From contig NZ_JALPTB010000052.1 of the NCBI RefSeq assembly GCF_023218075.1, positions 1 through 46,245 on the forward strand: a stretch of DNA of 46,245 bases. Reading direction: 5' to 3'. Position numbers and translations under genes: made by a program. A model generated the notes under the pieces. It saw only the letters and a list, made by a program, of their open reading frames with translations. It did not search any database and was not told where the DNA came from. This document shows positions 1-9,100 of this stretch, piece after piece. Each line of letters starts with the position of its first letter. The first letter of the stretch is position 1. The stretch comes from Rhodococcus sp. HM1. GTDB taxonomy: Bacteria; Actinomycetota; Actinomycetes; Mycobacteriales; Mycobacteriaceae.

Positions 1-135
1 GGTCGGGTGGCCAGTCCTTTCAAGCCCCACTCGAGAGTTGGGCAACCAATCATCAGCCTCGCCCGGCCCGCCCGGGTTACAGCACAACGTAACTCTCACG
101 AAGTAACTGCACCTACGAACTTAAGGAACACCATC

Positions 136-1704
136 ATGGCCATCACCGTGCGTCGACTCACGGCGCTGCCGGAGCTGGGACTCACCCTCGTAGCCGGCCG
201 CGAGGGAGCCGACCGAGTCATCGAATGGGCGCATCCGATCGAGCTTCCCGATCCCACCCCGTGGTTGTCCGGGGGAGAACTCGTCATGACCACCGGGTTG
301 GAGATCGGTGCCGACGCCGACGACCAGTTCACCTACCTTCAAGGCCTGGTCGCTGCCGGGTGCGTGGCACTGGCGTTCGACACCGGTACCCGGTTCGACA
401 GAGTGCCGGACGGTCTTCGGGCGGCCGGTGACGCACTCGGGTTTCCGGTACTTGCCGTGCCCGCCTCCACCCCCTTCATTGCCATCACCCGCGCAGTCAT
501 CGACGAACTGACAGCCGATCAGGTTCGATCGGTGCAGCGCGTCGTCGACCAACAGGAGCGACTGGCCCGTGCCACCCTGCGTGGGGGAGTGCCCGCGGTT
601 GTGACCGCGCTCGGCCAGGCGCTCGCCGGCGTCGTCGCCGTCGTCGACCCCGATGATCGTGTCCTCGCCGAATACGGTTCGGACACGACGCGGGCGATCG
701 GGCACGCCCGCGCAGTATCGGAATCGGCCTCCCGAGCGCCGCGGCGCCGGCAGATGAGCAAGGTGTTGGTGGACGACGGGGACCACTACACCGTTCAGAG
801 CATCGCGGCCGCACCGGACGTCTACGGATACCTTGCCGTCGGCACCGCGGAACCGCTACCGCCGGCCGACCGCTTGCTCCTCGCCCACGCGGTGTCGCTG
901 ATCTCCATCGAACTCGGGAAGCCCGCGAAGGTGCAGAGCGCGGAGCAGAGGCTGCGGTCCGCCGTCACCCGGACACTCTTCGACACACCCGAACGTATGG
1001 ACGCCGGCCTGCTCCGATACTTCGGATTCGAACCGACCGACACGGTCGCGGTCGCCGTGCTGACCGAGATCGGTCCGCTGCTGCCGGCGGAACGGCAGAT
1101 CGGCGCGGCCCTCGCCGCGGAGGCGGTCCCTTATCTGGCGGCCTCGGTCGATGCGGATGTCGCGGTGGTGCTGCCGGCCGACCGTGCGCGAGAGATCGCG
1201 ACCCGGATCCACGACCGGGTCCGGGCGCAGCTCGGCCGGAAGGTCCGGTGCGGACTGGGCGGGCCTTGCGTGGTGCTGGATGCGAACACCAGCGTGCATC
1301 AAGCTCTCTCGGCGGCACGGGCGGTGCGGGACGGAGAAACGGCACCGGTGGTGTTCGCCGAGCTGGGCACCTTCTCCGTGCTACTGGGCATGCAGGATCG
1401 CGATGCCCTACAGGCCATCTCCCGAGCCGGCCTCGAAGCACTCGACGCCTACGACGAGAAGCGTGGGGGAAGTGGGCGACTGGTCGAGACTTTGGCCGCG
1501 TACCTCGAGCACAATGCTCAGGCCGAGAGCACCGCCGTAAGGCTGGGCATCCACCGGCACACCCTGCGGAACCGGCTCGCCCGGATCACCGAACTGACGG
1601 GTCGCGACCTCGACTCGATCCACACCCGGGTGGAGTGGTGGCTGGCCGTCAAGGCTCGGGAGATGCTCGATGGTCGAGGGGGGCAGGCGCCGACGGTCAG
1701 GTGA
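136..1704 (+). CDS. PucR-family transcriptional regulator
   Basis: A 522-residue cytoplasmic DNA-binding regulator. The first ~120 residues match the PucR sensor domain (conserved stretch around WLSGGELVMTTG). A middle GGDEF-like/CdaR region follows, and the last ~60 residues form the PucR helix-turn-helix (LEHNAQAESTAVRLGIHRHT, then LRNRLARITELTG). I chose the ATG at 136 because AAGGAA lies 7 bases upstream and the sensor domain starts right there; the open frame runs back to position 7 without domain content. It is convergent with the CoA-transferase/aldehyde dehydrogenase/aminotransferase operon, the usual setting for a PucR-type activator of amine or amino-acid catabolism. PucR-type regulators are known to control GABA use in some Corynebacteriales; that this one controls the neighbouring operon is inference. 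Confidence 0.9.
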   Translation: MAITVRRLTALPELGLTLVAGREGADRVIEWAHPIELPDPTPWLSGGELVMTTGLEIGADADDQFTYLQGLVAAGCVALAFDTGTRFDRVPDGLRAAGDALGFPVLAVPASTPFIAITRAVIDELTADQVRSVQRVVDQQERLARATLRGGVPAVVTALGQALAGVVAVVDPDDRVLAEYGSDTTRAIGHARAVSESASRAPRRRQMSKVLVDDGDHYTVQSIAAAPDVYGYLAVGTAEPLPPADRLLLAHAVSLISIELGKPAKVQSAEQRLRSAVTRTLFDTPERMDAGLLRYFGFEPTDTVAVAVLTEIGPLLPAERQIGAALAAEAVPYLAASVDADVAVVLPADRAREIATRIHDRVRAQLGRKVRCGLGGPCVVLDANTSVHQALSAARAVRDGETAPVVFAELGTFSVLLGMQDRDALQAISRAGLEALDAYDEKRGGSGRLVETLAAYLEHNAQAESTAVRLGIHRHTLRNRLARITELTGRDLDSIHTRVEWWLAVKAREMLDGRGGQAPTVR

Positions 1705-1774
1705 ATTCCCGCCGCCCTGGGACGGTCCGCCCGCTGGCTGTGCCGGACAGGAGATGTTCTGTCGTCCGTACGAC

Positions 1775-1810
1775 GCCCGTCCCGTCACGGCAGGACGCGA
1801 CGGGACGGGC
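1775..1810. terminator. Bidirectional intrinsic terminator hairpin
   Basis: A perfect 12-bp inverted repeat (GCCCGTCCCGTC at 1775-1786, its complement at 1799-1810) with a 12-base loop. It sits in the 125-bp gap between the convergent regulator and CoA-transferase genes. There is no long T-run, as is common in high-GC actinobacteria. Confidence 0.7.
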
Positions 1811-1829
1811 CCTTCTCCATTCCCTCCGG

Positions 1830-2945
1830 TCAGTCCGCGGTTCCGCCCAGGGGTGGCGGAGCCGATCGATACCGGACCGGAGTCCTGGAGAAGCTCAACG
1901 GGTTTCCGACCTGAGGTGTCGTGCTTCCCGGCACGGACACGACGGCGTCGAGACCGAGACGTCGAGCGAATTCGAAGGCCTCGGCAATGTTGTTGATGGG
2001 CCCGGCCGGGACACCCACGCGAGAGAGCTCGTCGTACCAGTAGTCCGACCCGGCCGTCGTGAGGATCGAGGTGATCTCTTCGCGCAGTTCCTCGCGGTGT
2101 GCGACGCGCGACGGGTTACTGCTGAACCGCGGGTCGGTGGCCAGTTCCGGCGCGCCTATCGTCTCGGCGAACCGGGTGAACTGCTTGTCGTTTCCCACTG
2201 CCAGCGCCAGCGGCCGGTCCTTGGTCGGGAGCACCTCGTACGGGGCGATGCTCGGATGCCGGTTTCCGAGGATACCGGGCACCACCCCGGCGCCGAGATA
2301 CGCCGATCCCTGATTGACGAGTGACGACAGAAGCACGGCAAGAAGATTGGTTTCGACACGCTGCCCCTCGCCGGTACGCTCCCGGTGATGCAGCGCAGCG
2401 AGGATCCCGGCGAGCGCGTGCAGACCCGTGAGCACGTCGACGACCGCGACGCCCACCGTCGTCGGCGTGCCGGCCTCGGGCCCGGTGATGCTCATAAGCC
2501 CTCCGGCGGCCTGCACGAGCAGATCGTAGCCCGGTAGGGCCGCTCCGTCCCCGCTCCCGAATCCGGTGACGGAACAGTAGATCAGACCCGGGTTGACGTC
2601 GAGCAGGTCGTCGTAGCCCAGGCCGAGCCGCTCCATGGTGCCCGCACGGAAGTTCTCGACCACGATGTCCGCGCGTGCGACGAGCCGCAGGGCTTCGGCC
2701 CGGCCCTGCTCCGACGCGAGGTCGAGGACCACGGATGTCTTGTTGCGGTTCACCGAATTGAAGTACGTGGCCGAACCCGCGTCGTCGTAGGGCGGTCCCC
2801 ATGCCCGGGTGTCGTCGCCGGTGCCCGGACGTTCGACCTTGACGACCTCGGCGCCCATGTCCGCGAGCATCATCGTGGCGTAGGGACCGGCGAGGACCCG
2901 GGTGAAATCGGCGACGACGATGCCGTCGAGTGCGCCCTGACTCAT
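1830..2945 (-). CDS. CaiB/BaiF class III CoA-transferase
   Basis: A 371-residue CoA-transferase family III protein, which moves CoA between an acyl-CoA donor and a carboxylic acid. The N-terminus (GIVVADFTRVLAGPYATMML, then GAEVVKVE) and the PGYDLLVQAAGG motif carrying the expected catalytic Asp are clear, and the length is near the usual 380-410. The start at 2945 overlaps the aldehyde dehydrogenase stop as ATGA, which implies translational coupling; the frame stays open far upstream but only as a shadow of that gene. It is the last gene of a minus-strand operon after an aminotransferase and a semialdehyde dehydrogenase, so it may activate the acid they make (succinate or glutarate). Substrate specificity cannot be read from the sequence. 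Confidence 0.9.
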   Translation of the reverse strand: MSQGALDGIVVADFTRVLAGPYATMMLADMGAEVVKVERPGTGDDTRAWGPPYDDAGSATYFNSVNRNKTSVVLDLASEQGRAEALRLVARADIVVENFRAGTMERLGLGYDDLLDVNPGLIYCSVTGFGSGDGAALPGYDLLVQAAGGLMSITGPEAGTPTTVGVAVVDVLTGLHALAGILAALHHRERTGEGQRVETNLLAVLLSSLVNQGSAYLGAGVVPGILGNRHPSIAPYEVLPTKDRPLALAVGNDKQFTRFAETIGAPELATDPRFSSNPSRVAHREELREEITSILTTAGSDYWYDELSRVGVPAGPINNIAEAFEFARRLGLDAVVSVPGSTTPQVGNPLSFSRTPVRYRSAPPPLGGTAD

Positions 2946-4408
2946 GCGATCGGCCTCCCGCCGCGAAGGTAGACGGTCGTGGTGTGAGTGAAGAATTCCC
3001 GTGCGGCGCGGCCCTGTTCCTTCGGGCCGTACCCGCTCTTCTTCGCGCCACCGAACGGGACGTGCGGGTCGGCGCCGGCGGATTCGGAGTTGATGTGCAG
3101 GATGCCCACGTCCAGGTCCTCGAGCGCCCCGAGCGCACGGGTGAGGTCCTGGGTGAACACTGCCGCCGACAATCCATAATCGCTGTCGTCGGCGAGCGCG
3201 AACGCCGCCTCGGTGTCCGCCGCGCGGCACACGGCCAGGACGGGTCCGAACAACTCCTCCCGCCACACGTCGAGCCCGGCGCCGGGTAGCTCGAGCACGG
3301 TGGGGGACACGTAGAACCCGGCCGCGAGATCACCGTCCTCGTACGGTCGCCCGCCGCACAGCACTCGGGCACCCTGCCGGACCGCCTCGTCGATACCTGT
3401 CCGGATCGACATCCGTGCCGCACCGTCGACCACGGGGCCCATGTGCACGTGCTCGTCCAAGGGATTGCCGACGGTCCACTTCCCGATCCGCGCGACGAGT
3501 TCACCGACGAACTCGTCGGCGATGTCGTCGGTGACGATCAGCCGCGAGGTTGCCGTGCACTTCTGCCCCGACGACCGGAACGCACCGAGCAGAACCTGCT
3601 CGGCGGCGAGAGCGAGGTCCGCGTCGCCGAGCACGACGGCCGCGTTCTTCCCTCCCATCTCGGCCTGTACCGGCACGCCCCGCGCGGCTCCTGCCGCCGC
3701 GAGGCTCCGGCCGACGGCAGTCGAACCGGTGAAGGTCAGCGCGTCGATACCCGGATGATCGGCGATCCCGGCGCCGACCGTGCGGCCGCCGATGACGAGG
3801 TTGAGCACCCCAGGCGGCAGGCCCGCATCGGCGAGGGCCTGCATGAGCCGCATCGCCAGCAGCGGCACGGTGCCCGCCGGCTTCCACACCACGGTGTTGC
3901 CGTAGGTCAGGGCCGGGGCGATCTTCCAGGCGGGGATGGCGATGGGGAAGTTGAAGGGCGTGATGACCCCGACTACACCGACGGGCTTGCGCGTGACCAG
4001 GATCTGCTCCCCACGCCGCGGGGAGGCGAATACCTGACCGGCTTCCCGATCGCCCTCCCCGCCGTAGAAGCGCAGGATCTGGGCGGCGCGGAGCACCTCG
4101 GCGACACCCTCGCCGCGCGTCTTGCCTTCCTCGCGGGCGAGTTCCACACCCCACTGTTCGGCGGACGATTCGACGACGGAGGCTGCCCGGGTGAGGACGG
4201 CACCGCGTTCGTGCGCGGGGGTCTTCGCCCAGTGTCCCGCCGCGGCGCGCGCGGCGGCGACGGCCGCGTCGACGTCGTCGTCGGCGGCCGCCCGGCCGTG
4301 GGCGACGGTGACGTCCGGCTCGGCGGGGCTGATGCTGGTCACGGTCTCGCCCTCGCCGTCGAACCATTTGCCGTCGATATAGTGTTGCAGCAGAACAGGT
4401 GTCGTCAT
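2942..4408 (-). CDS. NAD(P)-dependent (semi)aldehyde dehydrogenase
   Basis: A 488-residue ALDH-superfamily enzyme oxidising an aldehyde to its acid. Expected catalytic residues are visible: Asn153 in TPFNFP, Lys176 in WKPA, Glu250 in EMGGKN and Cys284 in GQKCTA. The stretch from GEQILVTRKPVGVVGVI to PAWKIAPALTYGNTVV is typical of succinate-, glutarate- or 2-oxoglutarate-semialdehyde dehydrogenases. The ATG at 4408 follows AAGGACAC; the open frame continues upstream but runs antisense to the aminotransferase. It lies between the aminotransferase and the CoA-transferase, so it most likely oxidises the semialdehyde released by transamination. Succinic versus glutaric versus 2-oxoglutaric semialdehyde is undecided. 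Confidence 0.9.
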   Translation of the reverse strand: MTTPVLLQHYIDGKWFDGEGETVTSISPAEPDVTVAHGRAAADDDVDAAVAAARAAAGHWAKTPAHERGAVLTRAASVVESSAEQWGVELAREEGKTRGEGVAEVLRAAQILRFYGGEGDREAGQVFASPRRGEQILVTRKPVGVVGVITPFNFPIAIPAWKIAPALTYGNTVVWKPAGTVPLLAMRLMQALADAGLPPGVLNLVIGGRTVGAGIADHPGIDALTFTGSTAVGRSLAAAGAARGVPVQAEMGGKNAAVVLGDADLALAAEQVLLGAFRSSGQKCTATSRLIVTDDIADEFVGELVARIGKWTVGNPLDEHVHMGPVVDGAARMSIRTGIDEAVRQGARVLCGGRPYEDGDLAAGFYVSPTVLELPGAGLDVWREELFGPVLAVCRAADTEAAFALADDSDYGLSAAVFTQDLTRALGALEDLDVGILHINSESAGADPHVPFGGAKKSGYGPKEQGRAAREFFTHTTTVYLRGGRPIA

Positions 4409-4439
4409 GATGTGTCCTTCGACGTGTCGATGGTGCGGG

Positions 4440-4597
4440 TCAGAAAAATGCGGCCTGACCGGTCGACGCGCGACCGATCGAGCGTTGGTGCATCTCACTG
4501 ATGCCTTGTAGGCCAGCACCGACTCGAGGTTGTTGTCGTGCCGTGGTGGCGAGTACTTCGGTGTGAAGTCGCCGGCGCCGAGTGCGGTGGTGGTCAT
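4440..4597 (-). pseudogene. Possible frameshifted remnant of a small gene
   Basis: In the 215-bp gap between the aminotransferase and aldehyde dehydrogenase genes, two minus-strand frames join into one protein-like product if a single base is restored near 4500. The first runs from the ATG at 4597 (MTTTALGAGDFTPKYSPPRH, then DNNLESVLAYK). The second continues as GISEMHQRSIGRASTG and stops at 4440. I do not recognise it; it could be the start of a deleted transporter gene or a small protein. It may also be chance, so confidence is low. Confidence 0.3.
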
Positions 4598-4623
4598 GGC
4601 CCGCCACCCGGAAATGGAGGTGA

Positions 4624-5982
4624 TCAGAGGGCCGCGAATGCGTCGCGCAGTACCGAGAAAGCCTCGGTGAGCAGTGCATCGGAGATCGACAGCGGCGGCA
4701 GGAACCGGAGCACGTTCCCGAAGGTTCCGGCCGTCAGGGTGAGGACTCCGTGGGTCTGACAGTACCGGGTGATCTCCGCGACGGCCTCGCGGTTGGGGTT
4801 GGTCGTACCGGGCTCGACGAGTTCGACAGCGATCATGGCGCCGCGGCCACGGACCTCGCCGACGACGGGGTGACGCGTGCCGATGTCGCGCAGTTCCCTC
4901 AGCATCAGTGCGCCGATCTCCTGGGCACGATCGAGCAGATGCTGGGCTTCGATCGTCTCGAAGACGCCGAGCGCCGCAGCACACGCCGCGGGGTTACCGC
5001 TGTAGGTGCCGCCGATGCCGCCGGGGTGAGCGCGGTCCATGATCTCGGCCCGGCCGGTGACGGCGGCGAGCGGGAGCCCGCCGGCGAGTCCCTTGGCCGT
5101 GACGATCAGATCCGGCACGAGTCCCTCGTGCTCGCACGCGAACCACGCTCCGGTGCGGGCGATTCCGGTCTGCACCTCGTCGGCGACGACGAGGATGCCG
5201 CGGTCCCGGCAGAAGTCGGCGATGCGCCGAAGGAAACCGTCGGCGGGAACGATGAAGCCCCCTTCACCCTGAATGGGTTCGACGACGACGCAAGCCACCT
5301 GGTCCGCACCGATCTGGGCGTCGACGAGCAGACGGAACTGCTCGAACGCCTCCTCCGCGGCACGGTCGGGCCCGCTGGGCCACCGGTAGGGGTAGGCCAT
5401 CGGCGCGCGATAGACCTCCGGGGCGAACGGACCGAAGGAGTGCTTGTAGGGCTGGTTCTTCGCCGTCATGGTCATCGTCATCAGTGTCCGGCCGTGGAAG
5501 GCATGGTCGAACGTGACCACGGCAGACCGACCGGTCGCCGCGCGGGCGTACTTCACTGCGTTCTCGACTGCCTCGCTGCCTGTGTTGAACAGTGCCGTGC
5601 GCTTGGCGTGGCTTCCCGGGGTCAGCCGGTTGAGGATCTCGGCGACCTCGATGTACGGCTCGTACGGCGTGGCGAGGAAGCACGTGTGGGTGAACTGCCG
5701 CAGCTGCGCGGTGGCGCGCTCGACGACCCGCGGCGCGGAGTTGCCGACGGTGGTGACGGCGATGCCGGAACCGAGGTCGATGAAGGAGTTCCCGTCCACG
5801 TCGACGAGCACACCCCCGCCGCCCGCCGCCGCGTAGATCTCGGCGCCACTGGCCAGACCCGCCGGCAACGCGGCGGCGCGGCGTTGCGCCAGTTCGCGGG
5901 ACCGGGGTCCCGGGATTTCCGTCACGATGCGGCGGGCCTGCTCGAGTCCGGGCCCACCCTGAACGAGTTCCACTGCGGTCAT
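4624..5982 (-). CDS. gabT: 4-aminobutyrate (or 5-aminovalerate) aminotransferase
   Basis: A 452-residue class III PLP aminotransferase moving the terminal amine of an omega-amino acid to 2-oxoglutarate, giving a semialdehyde and glutamate. Motifs include SGIAVTTVGNSAPRVV, FNTGSEAVENAVKYAR, FDHAFHGRT, Asp268 in VVADEVQTG and the PLP Lys297 in TAKGLAGG, all strongly GabT-like, at the usual GabT length. The ATG at 5982 is preceded by AGAAGGAC. It is the first gene of the operon continuing with the aldehyde dehydrogenase and CoA-transferase, and is divergent from an NAD-glutamate dehydrogenase that could recycle the glutamate it makes. DavT (5-aminovalerate) enzymes belong to the same family, so the substrate is uncertain. 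Confidence 0.9.
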   Translation of the reverse strand: MTAVELVQGGPGLEQARRIVTEIPGPRSRELAQRRAAALPAGLASGAEIYAAAGGGGVLVDVDGNSFIDLGSGIAVTTVGNSAPRVVERATAQLRQFTHTCFLATPYEPYIEVAEILNRLTPGSHAKRTALFNTGSEAVENAVKYARAATGRSAVVTFDHAFHGRTLMTMTMTAKNQPYKHSFGPFAPEVYRAPMAYPYRWPSGPDRAAEEAFEQFRLLVDAQIGADQVACVVVEPIQGEGGFIVPADGFLRRIADFCRDRGILVVADEVQTGIARTGAWFACEHEGLVPDLIVTAKGLAGGLPLAAVTGRAEIMDRAHPGGIGGTYSGNPAACAAALGVFETIEAQHLLDRAQEIGALMLRELRDIGTRHPVVGEVRGRGAMIAVELVEPGTTNPNREAVAEITRYCQTHGVLTLTAGTFGNVLRFLPPLSISDALLTEAFSVLRDAFAAL

Positions 5983-6039
5983 GTCCTTCTCCCTCGGTCG
6001 GTTTCCTCGAACTGTAGGAGGGGAGACTCGGGTCGCTGA

Positions 6040-6084
6040 TGTACTACAAGTACAATTCTGCCGTCAATGTGGACAACAAGTACA
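6040..6084. promoter_or_regulatory. Repeated operator-like sites between gabT and glutamate dehydrogenase
   Basis: The divergent 176-bp intergenic region holds a perfect TGTAC-N5-GTACA inverted repeat at 6040-6054. The 9-mer ACAAGTACA occurs at 6046-6054 and again at 6076-6084, 30 bp apart, so two copies lie on about the same DNA face. This suits a dimeric regulator controlling one or both divergent promoters; the PucR-type protein at 136-1704 is the obvious candidate but the link is inference. Confidence 0.5.
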
Positions 6085-6158
6085 TGTCTGTCTCGGGCGG
6101 TTCGCCGCAGACTGACGGCACACCACGGCCGACGCCGGGTGACCGAAAGGACATGCAG

Positions 6159-9100
6159 ATGACCACCGACACCGCCCCCACGCACCCGTACGAACCGGCG
6201 CCCACCGACGTCGCCGGGGCCGCGCGACGTCTCGTGTGCTCGCAGGATGCCGGACCGGCCTTGCTGTTCGTGGAGGACTCCGCCTCCGACGGCACCGCCT
6301 GTGCAGTCATGAAATGGCCGGGCCGAGACCCGCTGCTGACCGACTCCGTCCACACATTCGAGCACTTCGGACTGCGGATAGACGATCACGAACTGCTGGC
6401 GACCGACGATGCGGACTGCCGGGTCCATCGGTTCGCGTTCGTCACGCCCCCGGAGTGGCGATCCGGTTCGCCGCACCGGGTGGCGGCGGTCTTCGACGCC
6501 CACGCACAGGGCCGCACCGTCGTCGACGGATACTCCCGCCTCGCCGTCGTCGCCGACGTGGGTGTGCGGGATATCGCCCTGGTCCGGGCCGCAGCCCGCT
6601 TCGCCCGCCAGGCGGGTCTGATCATGTCGGAACGGTACGTTGTCGACACACTCTGCCGGCACTCCGGATTTGTCGAAGCCCTGGTCGCCTGCTTCGCCGC
6701 GCGCCTCGACCCCGACCGGCCCAATCGGGACGACGCCGCCGAACGGACGCTCGCCGAGCGGCGCGGCGCGGCGGAAAGCCTCGACGAGGACCGCATCCTG
6801 CGCAGCCTGGAATCGTTCGTCACCGCCACTGTGCGCACCAATTGGTACCAGCACGACGAACACGGCGCGCCGAAACCGTACGGGGCCTTCATGCTCGATT
6901 CCGTTCATCTGGCCGATCCCGGGCCTGTCGTGCCCCACCGCGAGATCTTCGTTCACTCGGACCACGTGGAGGGCATTCACGTGCGGAGCGGCACTGTCGC
7001 CCGCGGTGGACTGCGGTTCTCGGACCGTCCTGAGGACTACCGCACCGAGGTCCTCGGTCTGATGAAGACCCAGATCGTGAAGAACGCGCCCATCGTCCCC
7101 GTCGGCGCCAAAGGCGCGTTCATCCGGACGAACTCGGATGTAACTCCCGCCCAAGCATATTCGACCTTCATCCGAGGAATGCTCGATCTCGTCGACAACA
7201 TCGTCGACGGGCAGATCGTCCACCCGGACCGCACCATCGTCCATGGCGGGGACGATGCCTATCTGGTAGTAGCCGCCGACAAGGGCACTGCCCGGTTCTC
7301 GGACCTGGCCAACTCCATCGCCGCGGAGTACGACTACTGGCTCGGTGACGCCTTCGCCTCGGGCGGATCGAACGGATACGACCACAAGGTGATGGGCATC
7401 ACCGCGCGCGGCGCGTGGGTCGCGGTCCGCGAGCACTTCGCCGACCTCGACATCGACGCCGACACCACCGAGTTGACGGCGGTAGGGATCGGGGACATGT
7501 CCGGCGACGTCTTCGGCAACGGAATGCTGCTCTCCCCGCATCTGCGCCTCGTCGGCGCCTTCGATCACCGGCACATCTTCCTCGACCCGGATCCCCACCC
7601 GGCTCGCGCCTACGCGGAGCGACGTCGACTGTTCGAGCTTCCCGGATCGAGCTGGGACGACTTCGATCGTGACGTCCTATCCGCCGGAGGAGGTGTATGG
7701 CCACGCTCCGCGAAGTCCATCACCGTCCCGGAACCGGCACGCCGCCTGCTCGGACTATCCCATCCGACCACCACCCCGGACGGGTTGATCAAGGCGCTGC
7801 TGACAGCACCGGTGGACCTGCTCTGGAACGGTGGTGTCGGCACCTACGTCAAGGCCTCTTCCGAGAACCACACTGATGCAGCCGATCCGGCGAACGACAC
7901 CGTCCGTGTCGACGCGTCGCAGCTGCGGTGTCGCGTCGTGGGAGAGGGCGGCAACCTCGGTTTCACGCAGCGGGCCCGTATCGAGTTCGCGGCCGTCGGC
8001 GGGCGTATCAATGCGGACTTCATCGACAACGCGGCCGGGGTGGCCACTTCCGACGCCGAGGTGAATCTGAAGATCGCCCTGGAATCCGCTCGGCGCAAGG
8101 GATCTCTGACTCTCGAGAAACGCGACCGGCTGCTCGACGACGCCCGGGACGAGGTGGCCCGGACGGTGCTCCTCATGAACCGGGACCAATCAGTGGCGCT
8201 CGGACTTGCCGTCTCACGTGCGGCCCGGCTACTCGGCAGGCACGAGCGGCTCATCATCCACCTCGAGACCAGCGGTATGCGGCGCAGCACCGAGGTACTG
8301 CCCACCGTGCAGGAGTTGGCCGCCCGAGCCGGCGCCGGCCGTGGGTTGACCAGACCGGAGATCGCGGTGCTGCTCGCCCGGTCGAAGAACGTTGTGTGCC
8401 GGGACCTGCTCGACTCCGACGTGCCCGACGACCCCGTCTTCGCCGCAGTCGCCCTCGAGTACTTCCCCACCCGCATGCGTGACCTGGTGCGGGACGAGAT
8501 CCGAGACCACCCTCTACGTCGCGAGATCATCGCGACCCGTATGGCCTCCGATCTCGTCGATCATGTCGGTCCGGGAATGATCTACCAGCTCGAGGAACGG
8601 TTAGGGGTGCGCACGCCGGCGGTTGCCCGAGCGTACGCAGTGGTCCGGGCGGTGTTCGACACCGACCGGTTGTGGGCCGAAGCGCGGGACCGTTCCGTTT
8701 CCGGTGCACACCGCTGGGAGCGGCTCGCCGCGGTCCAGGAGTTCATCGAGCATGCGGTCTTGTGGATTCTGCGGCTGCGGCCGTCGCCCCTCGACGTGAC
8801 CGCCGAAATCGAGCGACTGAGTGCCGGGGTCGCAGATCTGGTCGGGGTCGGCGTGGCCGGTGACGGACCGGACTTCCGACTTCTCGCCCAGTGCCCGGCG
8901 TTGGTGGACACCGCGTACACGCTGGACTGTCCGGCACACCTCGTTGCCCGGATGCACGCGGCGACGGGACCGTTGCTCGGAATCGAGAGGATGTCACTGG
9001 ATCCGGCCACCGGGTCCCACACTTGGTGGGACAGCATGGCGCGCGCCACCGTGTGGGACGAACTCACCGAAGACCACCACCGCCTCGTCGCCGCAATCCT

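Noticed and set aside
76..108. GTTAC-N8-GTAAC and a GTAACT direct repeat upstream of the PucR gene
   Set aside because: Only 5-6 bp long and not related to the repeats in the gabT region, so too weak to list as an operator.
7..135. N-terminal extension of the PucR-type regulator back to position 7
   Set aside because: No ribosome-binding site at 7 and no domain content; the ATG at 136 has AAGGAA and starts exactly at the sensor domain.
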